The notes beneath the pieces were generated by a model that was not told the origin of the DNA, did not search any database, and saw only the letters and a list, made by a program, of their open reading frames with translations. Shown in pieces: positions 17,702-25,740 of a stretch of 64,000 nucleotides of DNA. Each line of letters starts with the position of its first letter. The stretch's first letter is position 1. Both the position numbers and the translations under genes were made by a program. Location of the stretch: contig CAMDPO010000007.1 in assembly GCA_945904955.1 (NCBI GenBank), forward strand, positions 22,016-86,015. The letters run 5' to 3'. Source of the stretch: Rhizobium sp. Q54 (lineage in GTDB: Bacteria; Pseudomonadota; Alphaproteobacteria; UBA2966; CAIVPW01).

Positions 17702-18238
17702 ATGCGCGGGGGCTTTCTAGCACTCGCGCTTCTCGCCTTTTCCGCCGGGGCCGCACCCATCGCGGCCTCCGCCGATCTGGACGGCCCACCGGCGTTTCTG
17801 ATCACCGCTGTCTGGCCCGATCGCGACCCGGCCGACGTCGATCTGATCGTGCAAGACCCGCGCGACGGCATCGTCTGGTACAGGGCCCGCGAGACCGAGG
17901 TGTTGCGCCTAGATCGCGACGATCGCGGCAACTTCCGCGACCCCGAGCCCCTCAACCAAGAGATCGTCTCCGTCCGCGGTGGCCTGCCGGGCGAGTACGT
18001 GGTCAATGTCAGCCAGTACGCCCTGACGGACGTCGAGGAACCCTTGCCGGTGTTCGTGCGGGTCCAGGCGATCAGCCCGGTTGCCCTGACGGTCTACGAG
18101 AAGACCGTAGAGATGCGCCGAGTCTACGAGGTGACCGTCGTGCGCTTCGTGCTCGACGATGCCGGACGCATCACATCCTTCACCTTCGAGGACAAGCCTC
18201 TCGCCGCGGCCGCGCGGACGAAGGTGGGACTGCGGTAA
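17702..18238 (+). CDS. Secreted paralog of the DUF2135-like domain (no membrane anchor)
   Basis: Signal peptide followed by ADVDLIVQDPRDGIVWYRARETEVLRLDRDDRGNFRDPEPLNQEIVSVRGGLPGEYVVNV, which aligns with the two anchored paralogs. Confidence 0.7.
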   Translation: MRGGFLALALLAFSAGAAPIAASADLDGPPAFLITAVWPDRDPADVDLIVQDPRDGIVWYRARETEVLRLDRDDRGNFRDPEPLNQEIVSVRGGLPGEYVVNVSQYALTDVEEPLPVFVRVQAISPVALTVYEKTVEMRRVYEVTVVRFVLDDAGRITSFTFEDKPLAAAARTKVGLR

Positions 18239-18262
18239 CCAAGCGGCCCCTCCTCGCGTGCG

Positions 18263-19261
18263 CTACGCGGAGAAGGTGCGCGTGTTGCCGTCCGGATAGG
18301 TGACGTAGGCGGTGGCGTTGCCGTGACGGCGCAGGATGCGCTCCGTCTCGGACGCAGGCGATACGTACACCGACGTGGATAGCGCGTCGGCATGGGTCGC
18401 GCGCGGAGCGACGATCGACACACCGATGTGATGCGCCGCGCTGGCGCCGGTGCGTGGATCGAACAGGTGATGGAAGCGGCCACGGGCATCGAACACGGTG
18501 CCGTAGCCGCCCGAGGTTGCCAGCGACATGTTGGCGAGGTCGATCGACTGTGCGACGCGCGTCGGCTGGCGCGGATCCTTGAGGCCGATGACCCAGGGCC
18601 GCCCCTCGGGATGGTTGCCGAGAGCGCGTGCCTCACCGAGGTCGACCAGGACGTGGGCGATGCCTTGCTCGCGCAACAGGTCGGCGACCTTGTCGGTGAT
18701 GTAGCCCTGGGCGATGCCGTCGAGGGTCACGCCCATGCCCTTGCGATCCAGCGCAACGAACAGCGGATTGACGTCGATGCGGCGATAGTCGACCAGGCCG
18801 ACCGCGGCGCGAACGTCGGCGGCAGTTGGCCCCTCGGTCGCATCGGGCGTGCGCTTGAAGTGGACGGAATACAAATTCCAGAGCGGCTGCACGGTGACGT
18901 CGAACGCACCGTTGCTCAGCTCGCCGAAGCGCTTGGCCTCGGTCAGCAGGATGAGCATGTCCTGGGACGGCCGCGTGATGCGTCCGTCGCGATTGAGACG
19001 GGCAAGCTCGCTGTCCGGCTGGTGCAGGCTGAAGATGGCTTCGAGCCGGCGCACCTCCGTGACGGCCATGTCGATGATGCGCTTGGCCGCCTCCGCAGAG
19101 GTGTGGGCCAGGGTGAGCGAAGCGTCGGCGCCGAGCGCCGTGCCCTGCCACGTGAAGAGCTGAGCGTCCGCGCGGGCCGGGCGCATCGCGCCGGCGAGAG
19201 ACATTCCTGCGGCGGCGCCGAAGATCGCTAGAACACGACGACGGCTTGGAGCGGCGGCCAT
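18263..19261 (-). CDS. apbE: FAD:protein FMN transferase (ApbE family)
   Basis: DGRITRPSQDMLILLTEAKRFGELSNGAFDVTVQPLWNLY, GVTLDGIAQGYITDKVADLL, VDLGEARALG, HLFDPRTGAS. Confidence 0.88.
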   Translation of the reverse strand: MAAAPSRRRVLAIFGAAAGMSLAGAMRPARADAQLFTWQGTALGADASLTLAHTSAEAAKRIIDMAVTEVRRLEAIFSLHQPDSELARLNRDGRITRPSQDMLILLTEAKRFGELSNGAFDVTVQPLWNLYSVHFKRTPDATEGPTAADVRAAVGLVDYRRIDVNPLFVALDRKGMGVTLDGIAQGYITDKVADLLREQGIAHVLVDLGEARALGNHPEGRPWVIGLKDPRQPTRVAQSIDLANMSLATSGGYGTVFDARGRFHHLFDPRTGASAAHHIGVSIVAPRATHADALSTSVYVSPASETERILRRHGNATAYVTYPDGNTRTFSA

Positions 19262-19381
19262 GACGGTGTGAACTCCTCCCATGCCGCGCCGAAGCACCGG
19301 TCCGCGCGGCGAACCCTTTTACCACACCTTACGGTGGACATGGCTGCGCCCGGGCGACCGCAGAAAAACTAGGTATTTCCG

Positions 19382-20287
19382 TTAGTTAGCGCGTCCGATG
19401 CGCTGGATCATGCCGCGCTGCGGGTCATAGCCGATGGCAGCGAGAATGAAGCACGCCAGCGTGACGCCCACCACCACCGCCAATGCGACGGCGTTGAACT
19501 GGCCGTAGATCGCATAGCGGATCAACTCGATGACGTGGGTGAACGGATTGATCTGGGCGCCCCAGTACACGACGTCCGCACCGACCTCGCGCAGCTTCCA
19601 CAGCGGGTAGAGCGCGGGCGAGATGAAGAACATCGGGAAGATGACGAAGTTCATCGCGCCGGCAAAGTTCTCAAGCTGGCGGATGTACACCGACAGCAGC
19701 AAGCCCACCGACGACAACATCATGCCGCTGAGGAATAGCGGTCCGAGCGCGTACAGCCAACCCGACCACGGGAGCGCCGCGGTAAGGCGCGGGAAGATGA
19801 AGCTGAAGCCGTAGGTGATCAGCAGAAAGATGTACGCCTGGATCACGGCCAGGAACGTCGCGCCCAGGAGCTTGAACAACAGGATCGCCCAGCGCGGCAG
19901 CGGCGCCGTCAGCAACAGGCGCATCATGCCCATCTCGCGGTCGTAGACCATCGAGAGCGACGACTGCATGCCGTAGAAGAGCAGCACGATGCCGAGCAAG
20001 CCCGGCATGATGTACTCCTGGTACGTCACGTAGGTCTGGTACGGCGGCACGATCGAGATGCCGAGCAGGCTGCCGATGCCGGCGGCGAACACGATCAGCC
20101 ACAGCACCGGGCGGATCAACGCCGACGCCCAGCGGCCACGCTGGCGAATGAACTTGCCGATCTCGCGATTGGCGATGGCGTAGAGCGCCAGGCCCCAATG
20201 CACCATCGGCGATGCGCGCCGGGCGCGCCCGTCTTCGCCCTTGGCCGCGCCCGCCTGTGTCATCTCCGTGCTGAGTTGTGCGGTCAC
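19382..20287 (-). CDS. ABC-2 type transporter permease (PQQ-dependent alcohol dehydrogenase-associated type)
   Basis: Multi-TM ABC-2 protein (VPPYQTYVTYQEYIMPGLLGIVLLFYGMQSSLSMVYDREMGMMRLLLTAPLPRW); adjacent to binding protein and beta-propeller genes. Confidence 0.8.
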   Translation of the reverse strand: MTAQLSTEMTQAGAAKGEDGRARRASPMVHWGLALYAIANREIGKFIRQRGRWASALIRPVLWLIVFAAGIGSLLGISIVPPYQTYVTYQEYIMPGLLGIVLLFYGMQSSLSMVYDREMGMMRLLLTAPLPRWAILLFKLLGATFLAVIQAYIFLLITYGFSFIFPRLTAALPWSGWLYALGPLFLSGMMLSSVGLLLSVYIRQLENFAGAMNFVIFPMFFISPALYPLWKLREVGADVVYWGAQINPFTHVIELIRYAIYGQFNAVALAVVVGVTLACFILAAIGYDPQRGMIQRIGRAN

Positions 20288-20292
20288 GGCGC

Positions 20293-21540
20293 CTAGAACC
20301 TGCAGGTTGTCTCGGGCCGATCGGCACCGAGAGTATCAAGATCGTTGGTGGCGTGCTCGAACTTCTCCATCGGCGCGCGCGCGATGACCGCATTCGGCAG
20401 CGTCAGGAAGACGTTCATGCGCAACTGGTGGTCCCATGTGCGGAAGTCGAGCTGGCTGCCCATGTACCCGTCGAAGCGCAGCTGATCACTGAGGACGTAT
20501 TCGCGGATCTGGCGATAGTCGAGCGACTTGACGCGGCTCTGGGCGAGCGTGAGCGCACGCACCGCAGCCCATGCCGACCAATCCGGTCCGTACATGAAGC
20601 GATTGGTGGCGGTGTGGAAGCGGCTGGACAGCTGCGGCGCGCCCTGGCGCTCCCAGGTCCAGTGCCACGCTTCCGGCGTCAGGCCGGCCGCACCGACCAC
20701 GGGGCGCGCGCGCACAGTCTGATACGGGAACGTGCGCGCGAACTCGCCGTCCGTGTCGGCGATGAAGACGACGTCGTAGTCGCGATTGCCGCCGGTGAGT
20801 AGGCGCGTATTGTTGAGCTCGCGTTGGCGCGGGTCGTTGGACGGAAGGAACTTGCGCTCCTCGACCAAGCGCGCGCCGTTGCGCCGGATCGAACGCTTGA
20901 GCGCTTCGGCGACCTTGATGTCTTCGTCGAGCGGGCCCGTGAGCAGCAGAATGTTCACCCAGCCCTGGAACACCAGGTACTGCGTCACCGCGTCGGTGAG
21001 CATGTTGTAGCTCGGCGCCGTGTGGGCGAGGTTCTGCGAACAGAACGCGCCGCGCAGGCGATCGTCGGGGTTGGCGACGTTGAACAACATCACCTCCTGG
21101 CCGCGCACCGCCTGGCTGACCGCGCGCATGGTGTCGGTATCGGCGTCGATCAGGAAGAAGTTGACGCCCTGGTCCGCGCGGGCCTTTTCGATCCAGGCGA
21201 CCAAGGCGGCGGCATTGGCGCCGCTGTGGCGGATCATCTCGAAGGACTGCCCGGAGAAGCGGCCGGTCTGGTTCGACTCGTCGATGCCAAGCTGGGCGCC
21301 CGGGAAGGGCTGATAGCGCGCGACGGACGGTATGCGTACGCGCTCGCGGCCTGGCTGCGTGAGCGCATAGACGAACTCGCGGTCGTAGCGCGGGTCATTT
21401 TCGATGTCGACATAGCCGATCTTGAACAACGACGGCGCGGCCGGCGTCGCCGCGGGCGCGACGCCTTGTTGTGCCCACGCAGCGCTGGCGCCGAACGCCA
21501 GCAGGAACGCTGCGCCGATAGTAGCGATCAGGCGGTTCAT
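20293..21540 (-). CDS. Periplasmic substrate-binding protein of a PQQ-dependent-catabolism-type ABC system
   Basis: Signal peptide; KIGYVDIENDPRYDREFVYALTQPGRERVRIPSVARYQPFPGAQLGIDESNQTGRF...GAFCSQNLAHTAPSYNMLTDAVTQYLVFQGW. Confidence 0.75.
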   Translation of the reverse strand: MNRLIATIGAAFLLAFGASAAWAQQGVAPAATPAAPSLFKIGYVDIENDPRYDREFVYALTQPGRERVRIPSVARYQPFPGAQLGIDESNQTGRFSGQSFEMIRHSGANAAALVAWIEKARADQGVNFFLIDADTDTMRAVSQAVRGQEVMLFNVANPDDRLRGAFCSQNLAHTAPSYNMLTDAVTQYLVFQGWVNILLLTGPLDEDIKVAEALKRSIRRNGARLVEERKFLPSNDPRQRELNNTRLLTGGNRDYDVVFIADTDGEFARTFPYQTVRARPVVGAAGLTPEAWHWTWERQGAPQLSSRFHTATNRFMYGPDWSAWAAVRALTLAQSRVKSLDYRQIREYVLSDQLRFDGYMGSQLDFRTWDHQLRMNVFLTLPNAVIARAPMEKFEHATNDLDTLGADRPETTCRF

Positions 21541-21561
21541 GCTCCGTCCCTCCCAGGCGGA

Positions 21562-22602
21562 TCAGTTGCCGACGGGTGCCCAGCCAATGCGGTCGTTGAC
21601 CAGCGGCGTGTACGGCACGCGACCCGTGGGGACCGACTTCTGCACGCGCTTCGACGCAATATCGACGATCGACAAGTCGTCCGAGAGGCAGTTGGCAACC
21701 AATGCGGTCTTCTCATCGGACGTGAACGTGATGCCCCACGGGCGCGAGCCGACCAGGATGTACTGGTCGATCTTGCGCGTCGCCACGTCGACGACGGCGA
21801 CATGATTGGCGCGGCCCAGGGTGACCCACACCTTTTTGCCGTCGCTGGTCATCTCGAGGCCGACCGGCGTGACGTCGACCTGGCGGAAGCCCGGTGGCAG
21901 GAAGTTGATGACGTCGGTCACCTTGTAGCTGGCGACATCGACGATGTAGACCTCACCGGACAGCTCGCAGGTGATCCACAACTCCTTCTGGTCGGGCGTG
22001 ATGCGCATGCGGCGCGGACGCGTGCCGACGACGACGTTGTCGAGGATGATGCCGCGCGCCACGTCGACCTTGTGGATCATGTCGGCGACTTCCGACGTCA
22101 GGTAGACGGTCTTGCCGTCGGGCACGACGAGCACACCCTCCGGCTCGGCGCCCGAGGGCACCTCGTGCAGCAGCACCTTGTCCTCGATGCTGATGATCCA
22201 CATCGAGGAGTCTTCCTCGTTGGCGATGAACATCGTCTTTTCGTCGGGACTGATGGTCAGCACCTCGGGACTCGGACCCGTCGGGATGGCATCGACGACC
22301 GTCTCTTTGGCGACGTCGATGATGTCGACCACGTCCTCATCGCCGCACGCGACGTAGAGCAGCGTGTGCGCCGGGTTGAACACCATGCCGCGCGGACGGC
22401 GCGAGGTCTTGATGCGCTTGACCACCTGGAAGCTGGTGCCATCGAGCACGGTCAGCTCGTGCGACTTTTCGTGGCTGATGTAGATACGGCCGGTGCCGAC
22501 TGCCTGCGCGCCATTGGCGACCGGCATGCCGGCGAGGGCTGCGCCTGCGGCGCCCGCCTTGAGCAAGCCGCGGCGATTGGGGGTCCAGAAAGAGTTGGTC
22601 AT
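21562..22602 (-). CDS. YVTN-type beta-propeller protein (PQQ-dependent catabolism-associated type)
   Basis: Repeated blades such as GRIYISHEKSHELTVLDGTSFQVVKRIKTSRRPRGMVFNPAHTLLYVACGDEDVVDIIDVAKETVVDAIPTGPSPEVLTISPDEKTMFIAN. Confidence 0.85.
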   Translation of the reverse strand: MTNSFWTPNRRGLLKAGAAGAALAGMPVANGAQAVGTGRIYISHEKSHELTVLDGTSFQVVKRIKTSRRPRGMVFNPAHTLLYVACGDEDVVDIIDVAKETVVDAIPTGPSPEVLTISPDEKTMFIANEEDSSMWIISIEDKVLLHEVPSGAEPEGVLVVPDGKTVYLTSEVADMIHKVDVARGIILDNVVVGTRPRRMRITPDQKELWITCELSGEVYIVDVASYKVTDVINFLPPGFRQVDVTPVGLEMTSDGKKVWVTLGRANHVAVVDVATRKIDQYILVGSRPWGITFTSDEKTALVANCLSDDLSIVDIASKRVQKSVPTGRVPYTPLVNDRIGWAPVGN

Positions 22603-22670
22603 GGCCGAGCTCCCTGTCGATGGTCCGGGCGCCGATGGCGGCGGCGCGGACCCTGAATCCGTGACGCGTC

Positions 22671-23096
22671 TTAGCGGACGATGAACTTGCCCTTCATGCC
22701 GCGGCCCTCATGGCCGGGCACATAGAAGTCGTAGTCGCCCGGACGGATGGGCACGAACCAGACCTGCAGCAGCCCCGGGCCGTCGAACTCGACTTGATAG
22801 GGGGCGCCGGCCATATGGACCTCGATGTCGCCGACCTTGAACTCGTTGATCCACGAGTTGCGCCATAGCTCGGGCGCTGCAACGGCGAACTCTTCGCCGT
22901 CGGCGGCCATAGTGATGTCCCAGCGGTAATACTTCCCTGTCTCGAGCGTGTACTCGTAGTTGGACATCGTCAGGTCCGACTTGAGCGTCAGTTCAAGAGC
23001 GACGGGGCGGGATGCGAGATTGCCGGCCGAAAGCGCCGGTGGCGCGGTCGCCAAGAAGAGCGCAAGCGCAGCTCCGGATAGAAGTGCCTTTTTCAC
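22671..23096 (-). CDS. Cupredoxin-fold secreted protein (Cys ligand missing)
   Basis: Signal peptide; LLQVWFVPIRPGDYDFYVPGHEGRGMKGKFIVR resembles the C-x-PGH-xxx-GM cupredoxin C-terminus with Val in the Cys position. GTG start. Confidence 0.65.
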   Translation of the reverse strand: MKKALLSGAALALFLATAPPALSAGNLASRPVALELTLKSDLTMSNYEYTLETGKYYRWDITMAADGEEFAVAAPELWRNSWINEFKVGDIEVHMAGAPYQVEFDGPGLLQVWFVPIRPGDYDFYVPGHEGRGMKGKFIVR

Positions 23097-23177
23097 GGTG
23101 TACCTCCCAGTCCCCGTGGTGGCCGCAGGACCAAGGGCGTCCATCCGGCCGGTCGCGTTTTCCGATCCCCTCACTAG

Positions 23178-23192
23178 GCAAGGCTCGTGCCA
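23178..23192 (-). promoter_or_regulatory. Sigma54 (-24/-12) promoter
   Basis: Minus strand TGGCACGAGCCTTGC: consensus TGGCAC-N5-TTGC, ~80 bp upstream of the 22671..23096 gene. Confidence 0.8.
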
Positions 23193-23200
23193 CGAAAAGA

Positions 23201-23224
23201 ACCACCAATTCGTACAACCACCAA
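23201..23224. promoter_or_regulatory. Tandem ACCACCAA elements (candidate activator half-sites)
   Basis: ACCACCAA at 23201-23208 and 23217-23224, just upstream of the sigma54 promoter. Confidence 0.4.
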
Positions 23225-23282
23225 GGCGGATTCTGTGGCTCGGGCACCCAATGTTGGTCGATGACCATCGAAATCGCAAAAG

Positions 23283-23327
23283 AAAGGCCGGCTTGGTGGC
23301 TACTCACAACCACCAGCCGGCCTTTTC
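23283..23327 (-). terminator. Rho-independent terminator of the 23349..23765 gene; also contains TTGGTGG/ACAACCACCA
   Basis: AAAGGCCGGCTTGGTGG-ctactcacaa-CCACCAGCCGGCCTTTT; U-rich tract on the minus-strand transcript. Confidence 0.7.
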
Positions 23328-23348
23328 GAACGTGTGTGCGCGGTGGCG

Positions 23349-23765
23349 CTACTTGACGGTGATGGTCCCCGTCATCGTGCCTTCCTGGCCGAGCACGTAG
23401 TACTTGAACGAGCCGATGCGGACCGGGACCAGCTGAATGCGGATCGTGCCGGCCGCGTCGAACTCGAGGAAACGCAGGCCGGACGGCTTGATCTCTTTGC
23501 CGTCGACGACGACCTGGAAGATGTACGAGTTGCCGAACAGGTCCGGAGCATGGAACTGCATCTCGGTGGTGCCGATCTGGGTGATGTCGAGGTTGTAGCC
23601 CTTGCCGGTCTCCATCTCGATGGCGGTGGTGGAGAACTTCTTGTCGGCGGTCATGTCGATCTTGATGGTCGTCGCGCCGGTGGTCAGGTTGCCGGCAGCG
23701 CCGGCCGAACCGGCCACGCCGAGCGCCACCAAGCTGGCGGCGGCGAGAGTACGAACAAGCTTCAT
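23349..23765 (-). CDS. Second cupredoxin-fold secreted protein (Cu ligands further eroded)
   Basis: Signal peptide; IRIQLVPVRIGSFKYYVLGQEGTMTGTITVK parallels the 22671 protein with Cys->Val and His->Gln. Confidence 0.6.
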   Translation of the reverse strand: MKLVRTLAAASLVALGVAGSAGAAGNLTTGATTIKIDMTADKKFSTTAIEMETGKGYNLDITQIGTTEMQFHAPDLFGNSYIFQVVVDGKEIKPSGLRFLEFDAAGTIRIQLVPVRIGSFKYYVLGQEGTMTGTITVK

Positions 23766-23858
23766 TGGAGCCTCCCTAGTCGTGAATTGGCGCACCGCGC
23801 CCTGGAACAAAACCGCGGGACCCCGCGTCCCGATCAGTGATTCCTAAGGCGGCCATTG

Positions 23859-23873
23859 GCAAGGCCTATGCCA
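23859..23873 (-). promoter_or_regulatory. Sigma54 (-24/-12) promoter
   Basis: Minus strand TGGCATAGGCCTTGC, ~95 bp upstream of the 23349..23765 gene. Confidence 0.75.
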
Positions 23874-23952
23874 GACCCCAGAACGGCGAAAATTCGCAGT
23901 TTTGTGCCTAAGCCCGCTGACCCCTGGGCGGTCGCAGCGATGGCGAATCGCC

Positions 23953-23978
23953 AATGGTGGTTGTCTACAACCACCATT
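23953..23978. promoter_or_regulatory. Perfect palindrome, candidate enhancer-binding-protein UAS
   Basis: AATGGTGGTTGT-CT-ACAACCACCATT, 12-bp perfect arms, ~80-120 bp upstream of the 23859 sigma54 promoter. Confidence 0.6.
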
Positions 23979-23997
23979 AAAGGACCCGTCCCGGTTC

Positions 23998-24261
23998 CTA
24001 GCGCGCCTGTCCGAGGGCCCGGAAACCGCGTTGCAGTGAGGACCGGCAGCGATCCCAAAGGCCGAAATCGGCCGCGCCGTCGGCGAAGTCGAGCTGGTTT
24101 TCCGCTACGGTCTGGGCGTTGATGCCGCCCGGCCAGTTGGCGATGGCGGCCTCGAGTTGGTCGATGCCGCTGCGGCAGGCGCGCTCGTCGGCGCGTTCGC
24201 TTGCGCCGGCACAGGCCGCAAGAGTTAGACAGGTGGCCACGCAAACGGACCAGCCGCGCAC
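23998..24261 (-). CDS. Small putative lipoprotein
   Basis: MRGWSVCVATCLTLAACAGAS with lipobox LAAC; 87 aa. Confidence 0.55.
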   Translation of the reverse strand: MRGWSVCVATCLTLAACAGASERADERACRSGIDQLEAAIANWPGGINAQTVAENQLDFADGAADFGLWDRCRSSLQRGFRALGQAR

Positions 24262-24270
24262 GGCCGCCGG

Positions 24271-25740
24271 TTACTCGCCGAAGTCCGCAGCGCGAATGCC
24301 GTACTTCTCCATGCGGTAGCGCAGCGCCATGCGCGTCACGCCGAGACGGCGCGCCGCTTCGGAGGTGTTGCCGCTGGTTTCCTTGAGAGCGGCGACGATC
24401 ATGGTGCGCTCGGCGCCGGCAAGCGTGCTGACGCCGTCGTCCGCGCCCAGCATGGGCGCCGCAGTCCGGGCAGCGACGGTGTTGCGATTCGGCGTGACGT
24501 TGGCGAGGTTGAGCGAGTCGGCCGTAAGGCCATCCTCGCCAGACAGCAGCGCGCTCCGCTCGATGACATTCTTCAGCTCGCGCACGTTGCCCGGCCACGA
24601 GTAGGCCTTCAGCGCCTCCACCGCATCGTCCTGCAAGGTCGGTGTCGCACGGCCGTAGGAGCGCGCCGTCGCCTCGAGAAAATGGCGCGCCAGCATCGGA
24701 ATGTCCTCGCGGCAGGACCGCAGCGGCGGCAGCGCGATGGTCAGCACGTTCAGGCGGTAGAAGAGGTCGTCGCGGAACTCGCCGCGCGCCACCATCTGGG
24801 CGAGATCGCGATTGGTGGCAGCGATGAACCGCGCCGCCACGGGTACTTCGCGGGTACTGCCGACCCGGCGGACCAAGCGGCGCTCCAGCACGTTGAGGAG
24901 CTTGGCCTGCAGCTCCGGCGGCAACTCGCCGATCTCGTCGAGGAACACGGTGCCGTCCTCGGCAGCCTCGATCAGTCCGGCGCGCGAGATATGCGCGCTG
25001 GTGAAGGCGCCGCGCACGTGGCCGAAGAGCTCGGCCTCCATGATGTCCTTGGGAAGAGACGCGCAGTCGACATGCACGAAGGGCCGGTCGGCGCGCGGCG
25101 ACAGGCGGTGCAGGAGGCGCGCGGTGACGTCCTTGCCGGTACCCGTCTCGCCGAGCAGCAGCACCGTCGGCGACGCATCGCCGGAGATCGTGGCGATCGT
25201 CTGAATCTGCTTGCGCGTCTCGCGCATCGCGGCGCTGTTGCCGAGCAGCGACGCCACGTCAGCCGAGCGGCTCTCGCGGGCGCGCGAGTAGTTGAGGCGC
25301 GAGCGCAGGCGGGCCGAGCGCATCACCTTGTCCAAGGTGACGAGGAGCTCGTCGAGATCGACCGGTTTCTTGAGATAGTCGGCGGCGCCGAGCTTCATGG
25401 CGCGGACCGCCTGGCTGACGTCGCCGTAGGCGGTGACGACGATGACCGTCGGCGCCGCGTCGCCCATTTCGGCGAGCGTGGCGAGGAAGTCGAAGCCTTC
25501 GCCATCGGGCAGGCGCATGTCGAGGATGATCAGGTCGGGCGGCTTGGCCGCGGTCGACGCCACGTGCTTGGTGGCCTCAGCGAGCGTGCCGGCTACCGAG
25601 CACGTGTGCCCGGCGCGCTGCAGGCAGGTCGCGACGGCGCGCGCGAACATGGTCTCGTCCTCGACGACGAGGATGCGCCAGGACTGCGCCGAGCGGGGGC
25701 TCGGGCCGGCGTCGTCGAGCTTGCGCGCGGGTTCGCTCAT
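24271..25740 (-). CDS. Sigma54-dependent response regulator (REC-AAA+-Fis)
   Basis: REC (ILVVEDETMFARAV...DLIILDMRLPDGEG), AAA+ (LLLGETGTGKDVTARLLHRLS, FLDEIGELPPELQAKLL), C-terminal Fis HTH (SEAARRLGVTRMALRYRMEKYG). Central loop reads RGAFTSA. Confidence 0.93.
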   Translation of the reverse strand: MSEPARKLDDAGPSPRSAQSWRILVVEDETMFARAVATCLQRAGHTCSVAGTLAEATKHVASTAAKPPDLIILDMRLPDGEGFDFLATLAEMGDAAPTVIVVTAYGDVSQAVRAMKLGAADYLKKPVDLDELLVTLDKVMRSARLRSRLNYSRARESRSADVASLLGNSAAMRETRKQIQTIATISGDASPTVLLLGETGTGKDVTARLLHRLSPRADRPFVHVDCASLPKDIMEAELFGHVRGAFTSAHISRAGLIEAAEDGTVFLDEIGELPPELQAKLLNVLERRLVRRVGSTREVPVAARFIAATNRDLAQMVARGEFRDDLFYRLNVLTIALPPLRSCREDIPMLARHFLEATARSYGRATPTLQDDAVEALKAYSWPGNVRELKNVIERSALLSGEDGLTADSLNLANVTPNRNTVAARTAAPMLGADDGVSTLAGAERTMIVAALKETSGNTSEAARRLGVTRMALRYRMEKYGIRAADFGE

